Origin: a beta proteobacterium AAP65
GTDB taxonomy: Bacteria; Pseudomonadota; Gammaproteobacteria; Burkholderiales; Burkholderiaceae_C
Length of the DNA: 64,000 nt
Assembly (NCBI GenBank): GCA_001295865.1
Contig: LJHW01000004.1
Location: forward strand, 277,869 to 341,868
Direction of reading: 5' to 3'
The translations under genes were made by a program, and so were the position numbers. This document shows, piece after piece, positions 59,419 to 64,000 of this stretch. The notes beneath the pieces were generated by a model. The model did not search any database, had not been told where the DNA came from, and worked only from the letters and a program-made list of their open reading frames with translations. How positions within the stretch are numbered: the stretch's first letter is position 1; each line of letters starts with the position of its first letter.

Positions 59419-61449
59419 ATGGCGCTGATCGAGCTGCGCGGCGTCAGCCGCCGCTACACGCTGGGTGCGATCGAGGTGCGCGCGCTCGATGGCATTTCGC
59501 TGGCCATCGAAGCCGGCGAGTTCGTGGCCATCATGGGCCAGTCGGGCTCGGGCAAGAGCACGCTGATGAACGTGCTGGGTTGTCTGGACAACCCCAGCGA
59601 GGGCCAGTTTTTCATCGACGGCCAGGACGCCGGACAGTTCGGCCCCGACGAACTCGCCGCGCTGCGGCGCGAACGATTCGGCTTCATCTTCCAGCGTTAC
59701 CACCTGCTGCCGCACCTGGACGCCCGCGGCAACGCGGCGCTGCCCGCGGTGTACGCCGGCGTGGGCAGCGGCGCGCGCGGCGCCCGCGCGCAGGCGCTGC
59801 TGGAGCGGCTGGGTCTGGGCGAACGCCTGCACCACAAACCCAATGAACTCTCGGGCGGGCAGCAGCAGCGCGTGTCCATCGCACGGGCGCTGATGAACGG
59901 CGGGCAGATCATCCTGGCCGACGAGCCCACAGGCGCGCTCGACACCGCCAGCGGCGCCGAGATGCTGCGCCTGTTGAAAGAGCTGAATGCCGCCGGCCAC
60001 ACCATCATCCTGGTGACGCACGACCCCACCGTGGCCGCGCACGCACGCCGCGTGATCGAGCTGCGCGACGGGCGTGTGGTGAAGGACGACGGCACGCCGG
60101 CGGGCCACACACCGCAGGCCTTGCCCCCGGCGCCTGAAGCGCCGCAGGTGCAGCAAGGCGGCTGGCTGCGCCGCTGGCAGGTGCAGTGGCGCGAGGCCGT
60201 GGCCACGGCCTGGCTGTCTTTGCAGGGCAACCGGCTGCGCACCTTTCTGTCGATGCTGGGTATCAGCATCGGCATCGCCTCGGTGGTGAGCATCGTGGCG
60301 CTGACCAGCGCGGCGCGCAGCACCTTCGAGGGCGAATTCCAGAGCGTGATGAGCGGCAAGATCTGGATCTGGCGCGGCAACAACCGCCTGCCGCCGGGCG
60401 CACAGCCGCCGTCCTTCCGCCTGGCCGAGATCGACGCCTTGCGCAGCCTGCCCGGGGTGGCCAGCGTGCAGGGGGAACGCCAGCTGCCGGTGCTGCTGCG
60501 CCACCGTTCCAGCGACGCCAACCTCAACGCCCGTGGCGCCGATGGCAACACGCTCTACGAACGAAAACTCAAGGTCGACAGCGGGCGTTTCTTCAACGCC
60601 TACGAACTCTCGGAGGGCGCGCAGGTGCTGGTGCTGGACGAACAGTCGCGCAAGGCGCTGTTCAAGGACAGCGAATCGCCCATCGGCAAGACCGTGCTGC
60701 TCAGCGGCTCGGGCGCCACTTCAGGCGGCCTGGGCGGTGGCGACGGCAGCAGCATCCTGCCCGGCACCACACCCGCCACGGCCGCCCTGCCCTTCACGGT
60801 GATCGGCACCGTCAAGGCCGACACGCAACTGGGCATCAACTTCGGCAACGGCATCGCCTTCGTGCCCGAGCGCACCTTCATCCAGCGGCTGGACTCGCGG
60901 CCCGCGGTCGACGCCTTCAGCGTGCAGATGGACTTCACGCAGCCGCCCGAAGAAGTGCTGCGCCACATCAAGCACCGGCTGGTGGCGCTGCGCGGCGCCG
61001 AGAACTTCTCCAGTTGGAGCGGCGACAGCGAGTTCCGCAAGATGCAGGACGTGACGGCCGGCTTTGCCGCGCTGTTCGCGGGCGTGGGCGCCATCGCGCT
61101 GCTGGTGGGCGGCGTGGGCGTGATGAACATCATGCTGGTCTCGGTGAGCGAACGCACGCGCGAGATCGGCATCCGCATGGCCGTGGGCGCGCGCCAGGGT
61201 GATGTGCGGCTGCAGTTCCTCATCGAAGCCGTGGTGCTGTGCTGCCTGGGCGGCCTGGTGGGCGTGGGCTTCAGCTGGTTGGGCGCGCAGGCGCTGAACG
61301 CGGCGCAGGACAAGCTGGCCGTGACCGTGAGCTGGTCGGCCCTGGGCGTGGCTTTTGCAGTGAGCAGCGCTGTGGGCCTGATCTTCGGCACCGTGCCGGC
61401 GCGCCGCGCCGCGGCGCTGAGCCCGGTGGACGCCCTCGCACGTGAATGA
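59419..61449 (+). CDS. macB: MacB-type ABC exporter (ATPase-permease)
   Basis: This 676-residue fused exporter has an ATPase in the first 230 residues: GQSGSGKSTLMNVLGCLD, FIFQRYHLLPHL, ELSGGQQQRVSIARALMN, ILADEPTGALD and VTHDP. A permease follows with TM1 (LRTFLSMLGISIGIASVVSIVAL), a large periplasmic MacB_PCD domain of about 230 residues, then three C-terminal helices (FAALFAGVGAIALLVGGVGVMNIMLVSVSERTREIGIRMAVGAR; VVLCCLGGLVGVGFSWLGA). It uses ATP to push substrate through MacA and the outer-membrane factor encoded next. Substrate not predictable. Confidence 0.95.
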   Translation: MALIELRGVSRRYTLGAIEVRALDGISLAIEAGEFVAIMGQSGSGKSTLMNVLGCLDNPSEGQFFIDGQDAGQFGPDELAALRRERFGFIFQRYHLLPHLDARGNAALPAVYAGVGSGARGARAQALLERLGLGERLHHKPNELSGGQQQRVSIARALMNGGQIILADEPTGALDTASGAEMLRLLKELNAAGHTIILVTHDPTVAAHARRVIELRDGRVVKDDGTPAGHTPQALPPAPEAPQVQQGGWLRRWQVQWREAVATAWLSLQGNRLRTFLSMLGISIGIASVVSIVALTSAARSTFEGEFQSVMSGKIWIWRGNNRLPPGAQPPSFRLAEIDALRSLPGVASVQGERQLPVLLRHRSSDANLNARGADGNTLYERKLKVDSGRFFNAYELSEGAQVLVLDEQSRKALFKDSESPIGKTVLLSGSGATSGGLGGGDGSSILPGTTPATAALPFTVIGTVKADTQLGINFGNGIAFVPERTFIQRLDSRPAVDAFSVQMDFTQPPEEVLRHIKHRLVALRGAENFSSWSGDSEFRKMQDVTAGFAALFAGVGAIALLVGGVGVMNIMLVSVSERTREIGIRMAVGARQGDVRLQFLIEAVVLCCLGGLVGVGFSWLGAQALNAAQDKLAVTVSWSALGVAFAVSSAVGLIFGTVPARRAAALSPVDALARE

Positions 61450-61489
61450 GCGCGGGCATGAATGCGTGCAAGCACAAGGACTTGATCTC

Positions 61490-62908
61490 GTGAAAGCTTC
61501 GACCCCATCCAGCCCTGTGCGCCCTGCATGCCCGGCGGGCCTGACGGCCGCCGCCGCGGCCTGCCTGGCCCTGCTGCTGGGCGGCTGCGCCTGGCGCGGC
61601 CCGGCCGCCGTGCCGGCCCCGGCCGAGCGCCCCACCCCCGAACGCTGGCAGGCCGACCCCGACAGCGGCGCGCCGGCCGACTGGGCGCTGCTGGCCGACC
61701 CCGAACTGCAAGCCCTGCTGCAGCGCGCCGAAGCCGCGAATCGCGACCTCGTGCAGGCCGCGCTGCGCATCGAACAAGCGCGTTTGCAGGCCGGGCTGGG
61801 GGAGCTGCGCCTCACGCCTTCGGCTGGCGTGAGCCTGGGCGCCAACCGCCCGCTCGACCCGCCCGCGCCGCTGCCCGCACGCACCACACGCAGCTATGGC
61901 GCCAGCGTCGGCGTGGGCTACGAACTCGACCTCTGGGGCCGCCTGGCCGCGCTGCGTACGGCCGATGCGGCGCAGCTGCGCGCCGCGCAGACCGACCTGC
62001 GCGCCGCGCGCCTGCTGCTGCGCCAGCGCGTGGCCGAAAGCTACTGGCAGCTGGCCGCCGCCCGCACGCAGGGTGCGCTCGCACAAGAGCAGCTGCTGCT
62101 CAACCGCGAGCTGCTGGCCGCCACACGGCTGCGGGTGCAGGAAGGCCAGCTGCTGCCCATCGAGCTCGACCGCGCCGCCGCCACGCTGCAGCAGGCCGAA
62201 CAGCGCCTGGCCGACCTGCAGGCCGATGGCGCGCAGCAGCGCCTGCAGCTGGCCCTGCTGCTGGACGAAACCCCGCCCGGGCCGGCGCTGCAGCAGCCGC
62301 GCCTGCCGGCCGGTGCAGCCGACGGCCTGCCGCCGCCCTGGCGCGTGGGCGAAGGCCCGGCCGCCGTGCTGGAACGCCGCCCCGACGTGCAGCGCGCCCG
62401 CGCGCAGGTGGACGCCGCGCTGGCCCGCAGCCAGGCCGCCGAAGCGCAGCGTTACCCGGCCCTGAGCTTCAGCGCCAGCCTGGGCACGGGCGGCAGCGCC
62501 GCGCGCGACTGGCTGAGCAACCCCGTGGCCTCATTGGCCGGCAACCTGGTGGTGCCCTTGATCGACTGGCGCCGGCTCGACCTGCAGCGCGACGCCGCCC
62601 GCACCGAGCTGGAGCTGGCAGCGCTGGCGCTGCGCGAAACCGTCGCCCGCGCGCTGGTGGAGGTGGAATCGGCCCTCATCGACGGCGAACGCCTGCGCCA
62701 GCAGCTGGCGGCCAACGCCACGCGCCTGCGCGAGACGCAGGCCGCCGAACGTGTGGCCGCCCTGCGCCTGGAAGCGGGCGCCATCGCACGTGCCGATTTC
62801 CTGCAGGCCAAAAACGCGCGGCTGGAAGCCGAGCAGGGCCGGCTGCAGCTGCAGCTGCGCGCCTGGCTCAACCGCGGGCAGCTGGCGCGGGCCTTGGCAC
62901 TGGGCTAG
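61490..62908 (+). CDS. Outer-membrane efflux lipoprotein, NodT family
   Basis: This 472-residue TolC-like outer-membrane factor has a lipoprotein signal with lipobox LLLGGC and two repeats of the OEP domain: WALLADPELQALLQRAEAANRDLVQAALRIEQARLQ, YGASVGVGYELDLWGRLAALR, VLERRPDVQRARAQVDAALARSQAAEAQRYPALSFSASLG, and LRLEAGAIARADFLQAKNARLEAEQ. I chose the GTG at 61490 because AAGGA lies 9 bases before it and the signal peptide begins properly. An earlier GTG at 61442 overlapping macB is possible. It completes the macAB pump. The right edge meets degraded DNA. Confidence 0.92.
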   Translation: MKASTPSSPVRPACPAGLTAAAAACLALLLGGCAWRGPAAVPAPAERPTPERWQADPDSGAPADWALLADPELQALLQRAEAANRDLVQAALRIEQARLQAGLGELRLTPSAGVSLGANRPLDPPAPLPARTTRSYGASVGVGYELDLWGRLAALRTADAAQLRAAQTDLRAARLLLRQRVAESYWQLAAARTQGALAQEQLLLNRELLAATRLRVQEGQLLPIELDRAAATLQQAEQRLADLQADGAQQRLQLALLLDETPPGPALQQPRLPAGAADGLPPPWRVGEGPAAVLERRPDVQRARAQVDAALARSQAAEAQRYPALSFSASLGTGGSAARDWLSNPVASLAGNLVVPLIDWRRLDLQRDAARTELELAALALRETVARALVEVESALIDGERLRQQLAANATRLRETQAAERVAALRLEAGAIARADFLQAKNARLEAEQGRLQLQLRAWLNRGQLARALALG

Positions 62909-62927
62909 CAGTCTGGGTGGCAGACCG

Positions 62928-63279
62928 ATGGCGCCTTCGCGGTCGTCAGCCTCGTGGAGCTGACTGAGCTTGCGCTTGCACCTGAGCTCGGTGATGACGA
63001 ACTCGAGCGCGACAACGAGGCTCAGCGCCTGCGTGATGCAGTCAGCCGGCGCATCACCCATCTTCCAGGGCTGCGCCAGAGAAGCCTCGTGCTGGCGAGT
63101 CAGGCGCGAGACCACGGCCCGGACCGAGCGCTCGTCTTCGAGCGCCTGCAAAGTGCCCCTGGCGTGCACCACCTCGTAGTTCCTGGCGTTGAGCGGACGA
63201 GCCTCCCCAGGGCGTTGTCCCGGATGATGCGATGGATCTCTTCGGCGCGTTGTTCTACGAAATGGGCGGGCACGTGCAT
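62928..63279 (-). pseudogene. paiB (FMN-binding negative regulator) pseudogene with internal deletion and frameshift
   Basis: Two parts of a PaiB-family flavin-binding protein lie in different minus-strand frames. The start MHVPAHFVEQRAEEIHRIIRDNALGRLVR (from 63279) fits the family N-terminus. Around 63190 the frame shifts and the sequence jumps to NARNYEVVHARGTLQALEDE, then LTRQHEASLAQPWKMGDAPADCI and ITELRCKRKLSQLHEADDREG, the C-terminal half. About 60-70 central residues, including the HGPxAYVSPSWY region and its context, are missing, and the original stop is gone. The frame runs on into antisense nodT. The left end is approximate. Confidence 0.8.
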
Positions 63280-63502
63280 GGGATGGGGCCAGCCTCGACT
63301 GCAGCGTGAAGCGACGCTGCAGGTGAGCAGCATGGTCTCGTTGGTGTTGAACTGCCCCCCTCTGACCGGCCACTGGTTTGGCGGGACGCCGGGGGTAGAT
63401 GCTTGCTCGGTCGCGTTGCTGGCAGGCGTGAGATGCCGAGCAGCAGCGCACGCACCACGCAGCCGCCCGGGCAGCGGGGCGCACCGATGTCGCATCCAAG
63501 GT
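63280..63502. other. Gap right of the paiB remnant
   Basis: 223 bp with no recognisable gene, a little less GC-rich in feel than its surroundings. It has short inverted repeats (GCAGCGTGAAGCGACGCTGC near 63300) and could be the scar of the event that damaged paiB. No transposase or target-site duplication can be shown. Confidence 0.4.
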
Positions 63503-64000
63503 TCAGTCCAGCAGCGCGGCCAGGCGCGCGAAATCGAGTGAGGTCACCGCCCTGTGCATCGCTGCGTGGTAGGCGGGGTTGCGCTCCAGCTGCGGTGCGC
63601 ACACGGTGATGAGCTGGATACGACCACGGCGCTGGCCGTCCCACGGAAATGTGGGATCGAGCTTGACCACGCGCCGGGGTGGGCGCGCTGCTTCTGCCGC
63701 TGTCGGCAGGCGATGCCGTCCGGTGCCGAGGTGGTAGGGCTGTGCCAGGGCAGCGTCGCTCATGCCTCGGCGCGTCTCGCGCAGGTGCGCCAGCTCGTCG
63801 ATCTGGGCCTGCCGCAGCGCACGCAGCTGCGCATGGTTGCGCGCCTCGACCGCCTTGCGCTGCCTCGCCACGTTGAGCAGCAGGTCGGCCGCCTTGGCAT
63901 CGAGGGGGCGGATGCGTACAGCCTCGCGTTCGGCAGCAGCCAGGTCGTAGGGTTCGAGGGCACGTTCATGGCCGGCAGCCGATTCCGCGAGCCGGCGCGC
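63503..64000 (-). CDS. Unrecognised protein, 3' part only
   Basis: An open minus-strand frame enters from the right edge and ends at 63503, giving 165 residues of a C-terminus; the start is outside the window. The visible part is helical and charged (RALEPYDLAAAEREAVRIRPLD; RKAVEARNHAQLRALRQAQIDELAHLRETRRGM), then LPTAAEAARPPRRVVKLDPTFPWDGQRRGRIQLITVCAPQLERNP. Composition looks coding, with a consistent frame. No family recognised and no motif found. It could be an accessory or host-interaction protein; I do not assign a function. Confidence 0.5.
   Translation of the reverse strand, partial: ARRLAESAAGHERALEPYDLAAAEREAVRIRPLDAKAADLLLNVARQRKAVEARNHAQLRALRQAQIDELAHLRETRRGMSDAALAQPYHLGTGRHRLPTAAEAARPPRRVVKLDPTFPWDGQRRGRIQLITVCAPQLERNPAYHAAMHRAVTSLDFARLAALLD

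Noticed and set aside
63280..63502. Insertion-sequence remnant
   Set aside because: No transposase fragment, terminal repeats or target duplication could be recognised.

Overview
The window is about 64 kb of very GC-rich chromosomal DNA, densely packed with genes and with the strong G/C third-position bias that produces long antisense shadow frames. Gene content points to a Betaproteobacterium of the order Burkholderiales, probably the Leptothrix/Rubrivivax/Aquincola side (family Sphaerotilaceae). The clues are the mlaFED-mlaA-mlaC-mlaB order, a zwf-hexR pair, GspA/GspB, PEP-CTERM proteins, PuuD-type urate oxidation and an intrinsic class A beta-lactamase. The lineage is an inference from gene content, not from a marker gene. 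I saw no rRNA, tRNA, CRISPR array, complete insertion sequence or prophage.

Layout. 0-1.3 kb: 3' part of gltD. 1.4-8.1 kb: type IV pilus minor-pilin operon (pilE, fimT/fimU, pilV, pilW, pilX, pilY1) closed by a strong hairpin. 8.3-12.2 kb: mla phospholipid transport operon. 12.2-14.7 kb: hexR and zwf on the minus strand with a clear HexR operator in front of zwf. 14.7-19.4 kb, minus strand: a Cys/Met-metabolism PLP enzyme, an exported beta-helix protein and gspB/gspA. 19.5-23.1 kb: an NMT1/THI5-type ABC importer followed by an orphan ureD. 23.2-24.1 kb: class A beta-lactamase.

24.1-29.8 kb: purine degradation (M20 hydrolase, a UraD-allantoate amidohydrolase fusion and puuE on the minus strand; hiuH and puuD on the plus strand). 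45.2-48.7 kb: gcl-hyi-glxR, which turns glyoxylate into D-glycerate. The two clusters together read as urate -> 5-hydroxyisourate -> OHCU -> allantoin -> allantoate -> (glyoxylate) -> tartronate semialdehyde -> glycerate. The glyoxylate-forming step and a functional urease are not in view. Two exported multiheme c-type cytochromes diverge from gcl.

Between and after these: a tautomerase, an SUMF1-like protein, an acyl-CoA ligase and two paralogous S9A oligopeptidases; a Fur-box-controlled bfd-DUF2325 pair next to bfr; a PEP-CTERM protein; an ECF42-type sigma factor with its DGPF partner; a methyl-accepting chemotaxis protein behind a free periplasmic Cache protein; a methyltransferase; YbjQ; an MFS exporter with a fused C-terminal domain; a large S9 peptidase; a second PEP-CTERM gene with a good sigma-54 promoter; and a macA-macB-nodT tripartite efflux operon. 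The last kilobase is degraded: a paiB pseudogene with an internal deletion, then the 3' part of an unrecognised gene running off the edge.

Most interesting signals: the iron-linked DUF2325 protein in the bfd operon, sigma-54-type promoters at both PEP-CTERM genes, the free Cache/MCP pair, the 74-bp tandem hairpin repeat at 34.9 kb, and the cytochromes diverging from gcl.
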